NCBI GenBank assembly: GCA_028279945.1
Contig: JANQMT010000191.1
Span: 1 to 36,004, forward strand
DNA length: 36,004 nt
From: JAKSCF01 sp028279945
Lineage (GTDB): Bacteria; Bacillota; Clostridia; Peptostreptococcales; JAAYPU01
Reading direction: 5' to 3'
The position numbers and the translations under genes are program-made. A model generated the notes under the pieces. That model was given only the letters and a program-made list of their open reading frames with translations. It ran no database searches and was not told the origin of the DNA. Of this stretch, positions 23,323 through 31,352 are shown in pieces (position 1 is the stretch's first letter; every line of letters begins with the position of its first letter).

Positions 23323-24415
23323 TCTTCCTTTTACCTTTCTTTTTTATAACCTCAACCATCAACAGAATGATTGGAATACCCAATTGGATGGGAATAGAAT
23401 AAAATCCCCATACTTGACTCAAAAACAAAGAGAGTTCTATTCCATTTTTAAACAAAGCCAGTGACAGTGAAAATATAATAAGTCCAATTGGAATAACCAT
23501 AGTCTCAGTCTCTTTTATGTTGAACCATTTTGCAATGATTAATACTGCAACATAATAAAAAAAACAGATTTTTATATAGTTGGATATGATCCAAGGTATT
23601 AAAAATATGATTTCAACACGCTGTATGTATTGCCCTATATTGATATATCGCACAGCTTCCAGGGTCGGGAAAGTTAAGACAGATGTCAATTGTGGTCCGA
23701 ATATCATGATGACAAGTGCCGCCATAAATGACAGGGTCACTGCAGCCCATATTACGCCAAAGATTGAATAGCGTCTGCTTTCTTCCGGTTTATTTATAAA
23801 AGGTATAATAAAAGCAATACTGACAACCTCACAGAACCATCCTATGGGCGACATGGAGCCTTTCAAAACCGGTACAATGCCCTTGCTTAAAACCGGCGTT
23901 AACAACTCAGGATTCATATCCTTTATCAATAGAAAAAAAACAGTGAATATTGCCATGAATGTGACCATTAGATTCAAGACATTGGCTCTGGTTATGGTCT
24001 CTAATCCCATTTTCACACAATAAGCCGATGCCAGAAACATTATGATTGTAATAATCTCCAAACCGCTGTTATGAAGCAGCGTTCCCTGTATGGTGGATGA
24101 TATTTCTCTTACGATAATTGCAGAAATATGTAGGTAAAAGAATATATAAACAAGCCCTATGATTTTCCCAAGCCATTTGCCCATTATGGTTTCAGAATAT
24201 TCTATAAGGCTTTTTCCAGGATACCTTGCGCCCAGATTTGTAACAATAATAGCTGTAAAGACACCAACAACTCCACCGATTAGGATAGAAATCCAACCAT
24301 CCTGTCCAGCGTTATGTGCAACCATTGATGGAATAAACAGAGTTCCTGTTGCGATAATAAATGTAAACACCAACATCGCTAACTGTCTTCCAGATATGGA
24401 TTCCTTCTCTCTCAT
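23306..24415 (-). CDS. gerB: Spore germination permease subunit, GerB family
   Basis: A 369-residue membrane protein of the amino-acid/polyamine permease fold, with ten predicted membrane helices. The start is set at ATG 24415, where GAGGAG lies about eight bases upstream; a GTG at 24439 lies over that site. The first helix reads ISGRQLAMLVFTFIIATGTLF, typical for GerB. GerB proteins bind germinants in the receptor complex. It is 25 bases after gerA and overlaps gerC. Confidence 0.93.
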   Translation of the reverse strand: MREKESISGRQLAMLVFTFIIATGTLFIPSMVAHNAGQDGWISILIGGVVGVFTAIIVTNLGARYPGKSLIEYSETIMGKWLGKIIGLVYIFFYLHISAIIVREISSTIQGTLLHNSGLEIITIIMFLASAYCVKMGLETITRANVLNLMVTFMAIFTVFFLLIKDMNPELLTPVLSKGIVPVLKGSMSPIGWFCEVVSIAFIIPFINKPEESRRYSIFGVIWAAVTLSFMAALVIMIFGPQLTSVLTFPTLEAVRYINIGQYIQRVEIIFLIPWIISNYIKICFFYYVAVLIIAKWFNIKETETMVIPIGLIIFSLSLALFKNGIELSLFLSQVWGFYSIPIQLGIPIILLMVEVIKKKGKRKNEQKN

Positions 24416-24440
24416 TGTCTGCTCTCCTCTTTGTTGCACT

Positions 24441-26024
24441 TTATTCTTGTTCGGGCCCAGGCTTTAAATCATTCTTTTGTCTTACCACATTTCTTGCGCC
24501 TAAACTCTTGGGGCGTTTGGACATCTTCCATATGGGAACCCGTATTAGAGAATCCTTTAAATCTGCCGGAACAGCAGGTGCAAAGGGTGCCATAAAGGGT
24601 TCTCCAAAGGATCGTAAACTGCATAGATGAATCAAAATAACAAATAATGCAGTTAAAAAACCAAATACCCCTAATGTTCCGGATATGATTAAGAGCACAA
24701 ACCTCATAACCCGTATTGTAAGAGCTGCACTGAAAACCGGTACTGTGAAATTAGATACAGCAGTAATGGCTACAACAGTTACAGTGGCGGGGCTGGCCAT
24801 TTTTGCTTGTATAGCGGCTTGCCCTAACACTAAGGCACCAACAATACTGATTGCCTGCCCTACGCTTTTGGGCAATCGAACACCTGCTTCTCGGATTACT
24901 TCCAGAACAAATTCCATAATAAAGACTTCTACCACAATAGGGAAGGGCACATTTCGGTGGCCTGAAACAATAATATCCAATATGCCTACCGGAATAAGCT
25001 CCTGATGAAAAGTTGTAATGGCCACATAAAATGAAGGGAGACATAGCGCCGTAAGGAGTGTTATGATTCGTAAAATTCTTATGGTAAAACTAAAATATAT
25101 TTTTTGGTAGTAATCCTCCGGGGAGTAAATGAATCGCCAAAAGGTGGTAGGCACTGCCAATACATTGGGAACGCCATCCACCAGAATAACCACTTTTCCC
25201 TCTAACAATTGAGCTACCGCAACATCTGGTCGTTCGGTATGAAAAACCTGGGGTAAAGGTGAAAAAGGATTGTCTTCAATAAACTCTTCGATCATATTGG
25301 TTTCAAGTATACCGTCCGTCTCAATACGGCTAAGCCTTTTTCGGACTTCTTCAACCAATTTGGGATTTGCAATGCCTTTAATAAAAGCAATGACTGTATC
25401 CGTTTTTGTAAGTGTTCCTATTTCCATTAACTCAAATTGAAGTTTAGGATTTTTTATTCTTCGTCTTATTAACATGGTATTGGTTATTAAAGTTTCATTA
25501 AAACTGTCTCTAGGCCCACGAATCACTTGCTCATTGGCAGGCTGCTCCACGCCTCTGTCTGACCACTTTCTGGTTCCAATGTCGATTGCACATCTAACGC
25601 CATTTATCAGCAGAATCGTATCTCCTGACATAACACTGTCAAGAATATCAGTCCAAGTTTTTAATTCTTCCACTTTTGCATGAGCAATCATTTTTTCAGT
25701 TAGCAGGTTTAAAAGAGCCTTCTGTGTGGTTACTTTTTGAGCATCGGTAAAAAAAGGTGAGTACACCAATGTCTTAATGATTGCATCATTGATGGCATCT
25801 TCATCAGCAAGACCCTTTACATATAATAAAGCTGCATCTATACCCTTTCCAATAGACAGTTTTATTCTTCTAATATTGATATCATAGCTGATACCTACTA
25901 ACTGCTGAAAATCATTGATATTCTTATCAAGGCTTTTATGTAAAGCAGCACTGCCGGTAAGTTGATCTTCCTTATTTTCGGTTTTATTACCGGAACTTTT
26001 ATCTCTTTTACGTATTATTCTCAA
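24441..26024 (-). CDS. gerA: Spore germination receptor subunit, GerA family
   Basis: A 527-residue GerA/SpoVAF-family protein. It has a soluble N-terminal half (residues 1-300) with family motifs such as GISYDI near residue 43, GDTILLINGVRCAIDIGTRKWSDRGVEQP and RGPRDSFNETLITN near 152-184, and a later VAVAQLLEGKVVILVDGVP; then four to six membrane helices and a Pro-rich tail. Clostridial and bacillar GerA proteins form the oligomeric channel-like core of the receptor. Translation starts at TTG 26024 with GAGGAG eight bases upstream. It is first of a six-gene unit. Confidence 0.95.
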   Translation of the reverse strand: MRIIRKRDKSSGNKTENKEDQLTGSAALHKSLDKNINDFQQLVGISYDINIRRIKLSIGKGIDAALLYVKGLADEDAINDAIIKTLVYSPFFTDAQKVTTQKALLNLLTEKMIAHAKVEELKTWTDILDSVMSGDTILLINGVRCAIDIGTRKWSDRGVEQPANEQVIRGPRDSFNETLITNTMLIRRRIKNPKLQFELMEIGTLTKTDTVIAFIKGIANPKLVEEVRKRLSRIETDGILETNMIEEFIEDNPFSPLPQVFHTERPDVAVAQLLEGKVVILVDGVPNVLAVPTTFWRFIYSPEDYYQKIYFSFTIRILRIITLLTALCLPSFYVAITTFHQELIPVGILDIIVSGHRNVPFPIVVEVFIMEFVLEVIREAGVRLPKSVGQAISIVGALVLGQAAIQAKMASPATVTVVAITAVSNFTVPVFSAALTIRVMRFVLLIISGTLGVFGFLTALFVILIHLCSLRSFGEPFMAPFAPAVPADLKDSLIRVPIWKMSKRPKSLGARNVVRQKNDLKPGPEQE

Positions 26025-26110
26025 ATTATTTACTCCTCAAAACAGCAGTTTTCTTTTATTTTTTCCAGTTAGTGGATTTGTATGCGTAAAAAGTATCAGA
26101 GTCCAAAAAC

Positions 26111-26150
26111 ACAGAAAAGACTGCTATATTCCAAGCAGTCTTTTGTTCTT
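26111..26150 (-). terminator. Terminator of the tag gene
   Basis: An 11-bp perfect stem (26115-26125 with 26134-26144, AAAAGACTGCT / AGCAGTCTTTT) with an 8-base loop, followed by T-rich sequence on both strands. It lies 16 bases after the stop of tag, before the ger operon. Confidence 0.75.
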
Positions 26151-26160
26151 TATTTCCATT

Positions 26161-26727
26161 TTAATATTTGAAGCAATGAGTTTCATGATCATCAACAATA
26201 CCCATGGCTTGTAAATAAGCGTAGATAATCGTAGTGCCGACAAATTTAAAGCCTCTTTTTTTCATGTCCTTAGATATCTCGTCCGACAAAGCTGTGTGAG
26301 CAGGGATGTTATCTTTATGGTCTACTTTTATTACTTTTCCCTTTGTAAATTGCCATATGTATGTATCAAATGATCCAAATTCTTTAATGATATGAATGAA
26401 CTGTTTAGCATTGTTAACGGATGCATTGATTTTTAATTTGTTACGAATGATATCTTTATTGGAAAGCAATTCTTGAACCTTGTTTTCATCATATTCGGCT
26501 ACTTTGTAATAATCGAAGTTATCATAAGCTTTACGATAACCTTCACGTTTTTTTAAGACGGTTAACCAATTAAGCCCCGCTTGAGCAGATTCCAAAACTA
26601 AAAATTCAAAAAATATTCCATCATCATGGTTGGGTATCCCCCATTCTTCGTCATGATATTTTATATAAAGCGGGTTTTCAGTCACCCATTTACACCTTAC
26701 AACGTCTTTTGCTTTCAATAACAACAC
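26161..26727 (-). CDS. tag: DNA-3-methyladenine glycosylase I
   Basis: A 188-residue base-excision repair enzyme that removes 3-methyladenine from DNA. The Tag signature is clear: RCKWV..NPLYIKYHDEEWG (C12 and H25), ESAQAGLNWLTVLKKREGYRKAY, and the C-terminal zinc ligands H181 and C185 in DDHETHC. Length matches the family. The first codons are uncertain: the 5' end reads GTG-TTG-TTA-TTG with AAAGGA close by, so the true start may be one of the following TTG codons. It seems to be a single gene with a weak promoter near 26760 and its own terminator. Confidence 0.95.
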   Translation of the reverse strand: MLLLKAKDVVRCKWVTENPLYIKYHDEEWGIPNHDDGIFFEFLVLESAQAGLNWLTVLKKREGYRKAYDNFDYYKVAEYDENKVQELLSNKDIIRNKLKINASVNNAKQFIHIIKEFGSFDTYIWQFTKGKVIKVDHKDNIPAHTALSDEISKDMKKRGFKFVGTTIIYAYLQAMGIVDDHETHCFKY

Positions 26728-27008
26728 ATCCTTTAAATCTATATTTTCCTGCTACTATTGTATCAAATAATTTTACTATTTAACATCGTAAATCCCTTTA
26801 AGAACCGCTTCTCCCAAAATATGTCTATTATTTTAAGAAATACGTTTCTATAACAAATTATACCACTTCATCTGGTGCTAATCTATCACTCTTGCTTCAT
26901 TTTCTAACTTCTTTTATCTTTGGTTTATCACAGCCTTTATTACAGCATAAAAAAATAGACTTGCCGTTGTAGTTCTGCAAGCCTATAAATATACACTTCT
27001 TTTTTATT
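26728..27008. other. Intergenic region without a gene
   Basis: About 280 AT-rich bases between tag and the CoA-transferase-like operon. I see a weak promoter-like TACAAT for tag on the minus strand near 26757 and a terminator at 26949-26985, and nothing else: no riboswitch, small reading frame with a binding site, or repeat. Confidence 0.5.
26949..26985 (-). terminator. Terminator of the right-hand catabolic operon
   Basis: On the minus strand TAGGCTTGC (26977-26985) pairs with GCAAGTCTA (26956-26964) with one G-U pair, followed by TTTTTTT. It lies 24 bases after the stop of the CoA-transferase-like B gene. Confidence 0.75.
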
Positions 27009-27725
27009 TTAAAATTCTATTTCTCTTATATTATCAGGATCAATCTCTTTTAATAGTATCCTCTCTTCCTCTGTAGGTTCTTCTTCAAAAACAATATTAT
27101 CATATCTTATAGTAAAACCGGTATTTTCTATTATTTGTTCTAAGGATGAACTTTTAAAGATTTTGTCCAGCTTCAATCCGTCTTCATCTTTTTTAAAGAT
27201 ACATAAGGGTGTGAAAATATATTTAATATTTCCTTGTGCGGTTATAAAGTCACACTCTTGAACAAAAGTTCTATTATCGTGTTTGGTTCTCCAGATAAAA
27301 GCATTTTTTACAGTTGGCACTAAAGCGGCACTACCTGCTCCGCCAGGCAATCTTACTTTAGGCTTATTAAAATCCCCAATTGCACTCACATTTAATCTGC
27401 CTTTTCTATCTATTTGTACACCGCTTAAAAATGCAACGTCTAACTCTCCTCTTGCAGATAAATCAAAAATATCCGTTAGTGTGAACATACCGGCACTTCC
27501 TTCTAAGAGTTCAGAACAATCCGTTGATTTTGGAAGCTTAGTCGGACATGCGTTGACACCTCCTGCTATATTTAAATATACCAATTCCGGAGCATATAAT
27601 TTTTTAGATAACATAATAGATACCATAGGAATTGGAGATGCAACACCGTGAAATATTTTTTGATTATTTTTTAAACGCCTTGCAATAGCAGCAACCATCA
27701 TATCTGCAGCTGAATATTGACCCAT
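27009..27725 (-). CDS. CoA-transferase-like subunit B (GctB/IpdB type), catalytic Glu absent
   Basis: A 238-residue beta subunit of the family I CoA-transferase fold (DVAFLSGVQIDRKGRLNVSAIG and RLPGGAGSAAL are typical). In true glutaconate-type transferases the Glu of a (Y/F)E(S/A)G motif forms the thioester with CoA. The matching segment here is VYLNIAGGVNACP (residues 50-62): by my alignment the Glu position is Ile55 in NIAGG. Loss of this Glu is known for IpdB, whose complex opens rings by hydrolysis instead of moving CoA. The gene follows subunit A by 17 bases and ends the operon. So the pair may be a CoA-thioester hydrolase or lyase; calling it a plain CoA-transferase would be risky. Confidence 0.85.
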   Translation of the reverse strand: MGQYSAADMMVAAIARRLKNNQKIFHGVASPIPMVSIMLSKKLYAPELVYLNIAGGVNACPTKLPKSTDCSELLEGSAGMFTLTDIFDLSARGELDVAFLSGVQIDRKGRLNVSAIGDFNKPKVRLPGGAGSAALVPTVKNAFIWRTKHDNRTFVQECDFITAQGNIKYIFTPLCIFKKDEDGLKLDKIFKSSSLEQIIENTGFTIRYDNIVFEEEPTEEERILLKEIDPDNIREIEF

Positions 27726-27742
27726 TATATAACTTACCTCCT

Positions 27743-28531
27743 CTAATACGTATTGACAAAGTTAATAACATCTTCTTTTGTCTTCAATTTCTTAAATTTA
27801 TTTAGTTTTTCACCATCAATATCATACACTCCTGCACAACTTCCCGGCTTTGCACCATCAGATACTTCAACCACATGTGTGACTAAAAATTCTTGTATAT
27901 CCGTACATTGCGGGCATTCATTAAATGTTTCAGTGCTTACAATTTTTTCACAAGTTATAATCACTTTTTTCGCTGATTTTGCCATTAATACATCTTCATA
28001 CTTAGGTCCTGAAATTCTTGCATTTCCCCTACTATCAGCTTCTTGCACATGAATGATTGATACATCAGGTTGAATAGCTTGAACAGCAACCAATTCTTCA
28101 TTTGAATATGGATCTTTTACAAATTTAAATCCTCTGGCTTCTATTAAGTCACTTCCTGTTATCCCTCTTACAGGTATAAATGGAATGCCTTGAATGGCTG
28201 CTCGTAATCCTGAGATCACTGTATAGCAAGCATGCTCTTTAGCAATTACCTCTCCATTTTCAACTGCCTTTCTGTAATGATTGCACAGACCATATTCGGT
28301 CTCATAACTGATATAACCGGCTGAGACTGATTCTACAGTACCTGCAGCACATAGAATATCCACATCATGGGCACCGGCTGTTTTTATGATTTCAAGATTC
28401 TTTTTTTGTTGCTTAATGATTTCTCTTACAGCTGCATGGGATACTCTATGCAGTACATTCCCTCCTATAGCTACTGAGTCACCATGGTTTATAATATGAA
28501 TAGCCTTTTCCATTGAAGTTACTTTACTCAA
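27743..28531 (-). CDS. CoA-transferase-like subunit A (GctA/IpdA type)
   Basis: A 262-residue alpha subunit with the oxyanion/CoA-binding pattern VAIGGNVLHRVSHAAVRE near the N-terminus and the block CAAGTVESVSAGYISYE, GLRAAIQGIPFIPVRG and VQEADSRGNARISGP. The layout is closer to GctA/IpdA than to the acetate/butyrate CoA-transferases. The start is taken as TTG 28531, nine bases after AGGAG; a TTG at 28540 touches that site. It lies just after the CoA-disulfide-reductase-like gene and before subunit B, with which it forms the complex. Confidence 0.85.
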   Translation of the reverse strand: MSKVTSMEKAIHIINHGDSVAIGGNVLHRVSHAAVREIIKQQKKNLEIIKTAGAHDVDILCAAGTVESVSAGYISYETEYGLCNHYRKAVENGEVIAKEHACYTVISGLRAAIQGIPFIPVRGITGSDLIEARGFKFVKDPYSNEELVAVQAIQPDVSIIHVQEADSRGNARISGPKYEDVLMAKSAKKVIITCEKIVSTETFNECPQCTDIQEFLVTHVVEVSDGAKPGSCAGVYDIDGEKLNKFKKLKTKEDVINFVNTY

Positions 28532-28547
28532 CTTATTCAACTCCTTT

Positions 28548-29891
28548 TTACTTACTTAAAATCATATTTGCAGCTATTTGAACTGCATCCCATACATAGG
28601 CAAAAGGCGGTGCATAGCAAAAATCTAAATCTGACACTTGCTCTGCTGTATATCGTGCATCAATGATTGCAGCAAAAACATCTGTTCGTATAGCAGCACC
28701 TTTTTCACCAACCAATTGTGCGCCTAAAATAATTTTTGTATTTGGGTCATAAATAAGCTTTATATGGATTATTTTTTGATTGGGATAATAGGGTGCATGT
28801 GACGGTGCTTGAACCAATACTGTATCATATCGAATATTATTTTCTTGTGCTTCTTTTTCACTAATTCCAGTTCTGCCTACCTCTAAATCAAAAACTTTAA
28901 TGGCTGCTGTTCCCATAGCTCCGGGAAATTTTTTATTCTTTCCAAGAATGTTTTCTCCAATGATTTTACCTTGTTTGTTGGCATTGGTTCCAAGAGGAAG
29001 ATATACATTCTTATTCAGAATTTTATGATGAATCAGTGAACAATCACCGCCGGCATAAACATCCCTACAATTGGTTTCCATTTTTTTATTGGTTATGATA
29101 GCACCATTTGCTGCTAATTCAATATTAGTATTTTTCAAAAAATGTGTATTAGGTTTTACACCAACCGCAACGATAACCGCATCAACATCATATTCATTTT
29201 TATTGCTTTTAACTTTATAGACCTGTTCTTCACCTATTACCTCATGGATTGTTTCTGATAACCTAACGGTTACACTATGTTTTTCTAATTCCTTATGAAT
29301 AGTATCCGACATCTCATGATCAACTGAGCTTAACAAAACATCTCTCATTTCAACTATCGTTACTTTTTTACCTATTTTGGCACATGCCTCAACCATCTCT
29401 AAGCCAATATAGCCTGCTCCAATAATGCATACATTCTTTATATTCTCATTAGCTAAATATCTTTTAATGCGATCTGCATCTTCTATTGTTTTTACAGAAA
29501 AAACATTATTATATTTTTTTTCTAGACCTATGATAGGTGGGATAACCGGTGATGCTCCTGAAGTAATGACTAATTTATCATAGGTTTCCTCAAATTCTTG
29601 CTCATTAAGAATGTCATACACAGTAATTTTATTTTCTTCTAAATTAACATCTTTGACTTCATGAAGAATCCTTACATCTATATTTTGCTTTCTAAATTCT
29701 TCCGGTGTCCTGATTCGTAATAGATTAACATCTTCATTTACATTTGAAATATAATAAGGAAGCCCGCAAGCCCCGTATGAGGTTTCATTACCCTTTTCAA
29801 AAACTATAATTTCTGAATCTGGATTAACCCTCTTAGCTTTGGATGCCGCAGACATTCCTGCAGCTACGCCTCCAATTATAACTATTTTCAT
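28548..29891 (-). CDS. CoA-disulfide reductase / NADH oxidase-like flavoprotein
   Basis: A 447-residue pyridine nucleotide-disulfide oxidoreductase with a single redox Cys, C42 in SYGACGLPYYIS, the signature of CoA-disulfide reductase, NADH oxidase and NADH peroxidase. The FAD motif is GGVAAGMSAA at 7-16, the NAD site GAGYIGLEMVEACAK near residue 157, and a second FAD motif DVYAGGDCSLIHH near 275. Roles in this family include CoA-disulfide, polysulfide and peroxide reduction; some act on unsaturated acids. In front of two CoA-transferase-like genes it could serve a CoA-thiol or enoyl-type step. AAAGGAG precedes the ATG. Confidence 0.9.
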   Translation of the reverse strand: MKIVIIGGVAAGMSAASKAKRVNPDSEIIVFEKGNETSYGACGLPYYISNVNEDVNLLRIRTPEEFRKQNIDVRILHEVKDVNLEENKITVYDILNEQEFEETYDKLVITSGASPVIPPIIGLEKKYNNVFSVKTIEDADRIKRYLANENIKNVCIIGAGYIGLEMVEACAKIGKKVTIVEMRDVLLSSVDHEMSDTIHKELEKHSVTVRLSETIHEVIGEEQVYKVKSNKNEYDVDAVIVAVGVKPNTHFLKNTNIELAANGAIITNKKMETNCRDVYAGGDCSLIHHKILNKNVYLPLGTNANKQGKIIGENILGKNKKFPGAMGTAAIKVFDLEVGRTGISEKEAQENNIRYDTVLVQAPSHAPYYPNQKIIHIKLIYDPNTKIILGAQLVGEKGAAIRTDVFAAIIDARYTAEQVSDLDFCYAPPFAYVWDAVQIAANMILSK

Positions 29892-29914
29892 TTCTTATTC
29901 TCCTTTGTTTTATT

Positions 29915-29945
29915 TAAAAAAAGAGGCCCCATAACGGCAACCTCT
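29915..29945 (-). terminator. Intercistronic terminator-like hairpin after the permease gene
   Basis: On the minus strand AGAGG (29941-29945) pairs with CCTCT (29922-29926), with further imperfect GCC/GGG pairing inside, and TTTTTTT follows. No promoter fits in the 20 bases before the next start, so it likely lowers rather than stops expression of the three downstream genes. Confidence 0.5.
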
Positions 29946-29962
29946 ATTATATGAAATCCAGC

Positions 29963-31291
29963 TTAAATCAATAGACTCAAGACATAGATAAAAATCAAAC
30001 TAATGATTGCCTCTATTGCACATACCAGTGAATACGTTTTTAAACCTCCACTTGTAGTGAGTCCTGCTATCTTAGCCGTAATCCAAAAGCCACTATCATT
30101 TACATGTGCAGCCATTAATGAGCCTGAAAAAGCAGCCAGAGCTAATAAAACAGGATTTACACCAAGAGTAGCTGCTGCAGGGGCAATTAAACTAGCTGCT
30201 GTAATCATCGCAACCGTTCCAGATCCTTGTGCAAATTTTAATAACGCTGCTGTGAGCCATACAAATAGTATAGCGGGTATACTATATTGTGATATTCCAG
30301 ATGCCAGAACATCACCTACACCTACGCCTTTAAGTACACTACCTAATGCACCACCTGCTCCTGTAATAAGAAGTACGATACCTGAATTTCCTAAGGCTTT
30401 ACCTATAGCTCTTTCAGTTGCATCTTTTCCAATATAGTTTTGAGCTACAAAAAAGATGAATATTAAACCCATTAATAATGCAATGTTTTTATTTGAAATA
30501 AACTGAATAAATACTGGTACTTCACCATTAACCGCTTTTGTTACAGTTCCCAGTAAAATTAAACACACCGGTAACAAAATAGGTAGTATTGCTGTAAAGA
30601 ATCCAGGACTCTTTTCAATATTCTCAGGTATTTCTTCAACAAAATTAGGATCTTCATCTGCTTCCGGATTCCAGAAATTCTTTCTTGACAAGAAGAATTT
30701 GTCATAAACTACTAAAGATAAAAAGAAGGTTGGAACGGCAACAACGATTCCCCAAATCAGTGTTGTTCCAATATTAACTCCCATAATTTCACTGCCTGTC
30801 ATCGGCCCCGGTGTAGGAGGAATAAACGTATGTGCTATTCCCAAACCTGCAACTAAAGCACCTGCAAAATGTGGCAAAGATTTTGCTACTTTGCTCATTC
30901 CTCTTGCTAAGGGCATTAAGATAACATATCCTACATCATAAAATACGGGAGTCGAGACAATTAAACCCGTTACGCCTAGAGAGTAATTGGATTTTTCTTT
31001 ACTGGTTAGACTGAGCATTTTATTAGCAATGACTTGCACGCCTCCTGTTTCAGCTATTAACTGACCAATCATAACTCCAAATCCAACGCTTAACCCGATA
31101 CCTTTCATAGTGCCCCCAAATCCACCTGAAATAAGATCAACCGTTTCATTTAGACCTGCTTTACAAGTAATTCCCATAAATAGTGCTCCCAAAATCAATG
31201 AAATAGCGGGATTCAATTTTAGCTTTAAAATTAATAATAAAATTAAAGCAATTGTCAGAATTAACATTAATAAAATCATAGAGCCGGACAT
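29963..31291 (-). CDS. GntP-family gluconate/sugar-acid:H+ symporter
   Basis: A 442-residue membrane protein with about 12-14 helices. The GntP/GntT signature is present: GFGVMIGQLIAETGG near residue 70, TPVFYDVGYVILMPLAR near 114, AHTFIPPTPGPM near 153, and AAHVNDSGFWI near 395. The family imports gluconate and related hydroxy-acids such as 2-keto-3-deoxygluconate or glycerate. It lies between a sugar-acid-type dehydratase (IlvD/Edd) and a CoA-disulfide-reductase-like gene, so the operon's substrate is likely a hydroxylated or deoxy-sugar acid. AAAGGAGG precedes the ATG. Confidence 0.93.
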   Translation of the reverse strand: MSGSMILLMLILTIALILLLILKLKLNPAISLILGALFMGITCKAGLNETVDLISGGFGGTMKGIGLSVGFGVMIGQLIAETGGVQVIANKMLSLTSKEKSNYSLGVTGLIVSTPVFYDVGYVILMPLARGMSKVAKSLPHFAGALVAGLGIAHTFIPPTPGPMTGSEIMGVNIGTTLIWGIVVAVPTFFLSLVVYDKFFLSRKNFWNPEADEDPNFVEEIPENIEKSPGFFTAILPILLPVCLILLGTVTKAVNGEVPVFIQFISNKNIALLMGLIFIFFVAQNYIGKDATERAIGKALGNSGIVLLITGAGGALGSVLKGVGVGDVLASGISQYSIPAILFVWLTAALLKFAQGSGTVAMITAASLIAPAAATLGVNPVLLALAAFSGSLMAAHVNDSGFWITAKIAGLTTSGGLKTYSLVCAIEAIISLIFIYVLSLLI

Positions 31292-31321
31292 TAAGAATTC
31301 CTCCTTTAATTTTTATAATAT

Positions 31322-31343
31322 AAAGAATAAATCATTATTCTTT
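31322..31343 (-). other. Intercistronic hairpin between the dehydratase and permease genes
   Basis: A perfect 9-bp AT-rich hairpin (AAAGAATAA / TTATTCTTT) with a 4-base loop, 10 bases after the IlvD-family stop. No T-run follows; a role in mRNA stability is possible. Confidence 0.4.
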
Positions 31344-31352
31344 GTATTTAAA

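Noticed and set aside
26050..26100. Sigma-G-like promoter for the ger operon
   Set aside because: CATACAA on the minus strand resembles a -10 box, but no matching -35 is convincing, so it is not listed as a feature.
30003..30437. 144-codon open frame on the plus strand inside the permease gene
   Set aside because: It is antisense to a clear GntP gene, lacks a ribosome binding site and has low-complexity shadow composition. The same holds for the long antisense frames at 34234-34734, 31546-31911 and 2649-3023.
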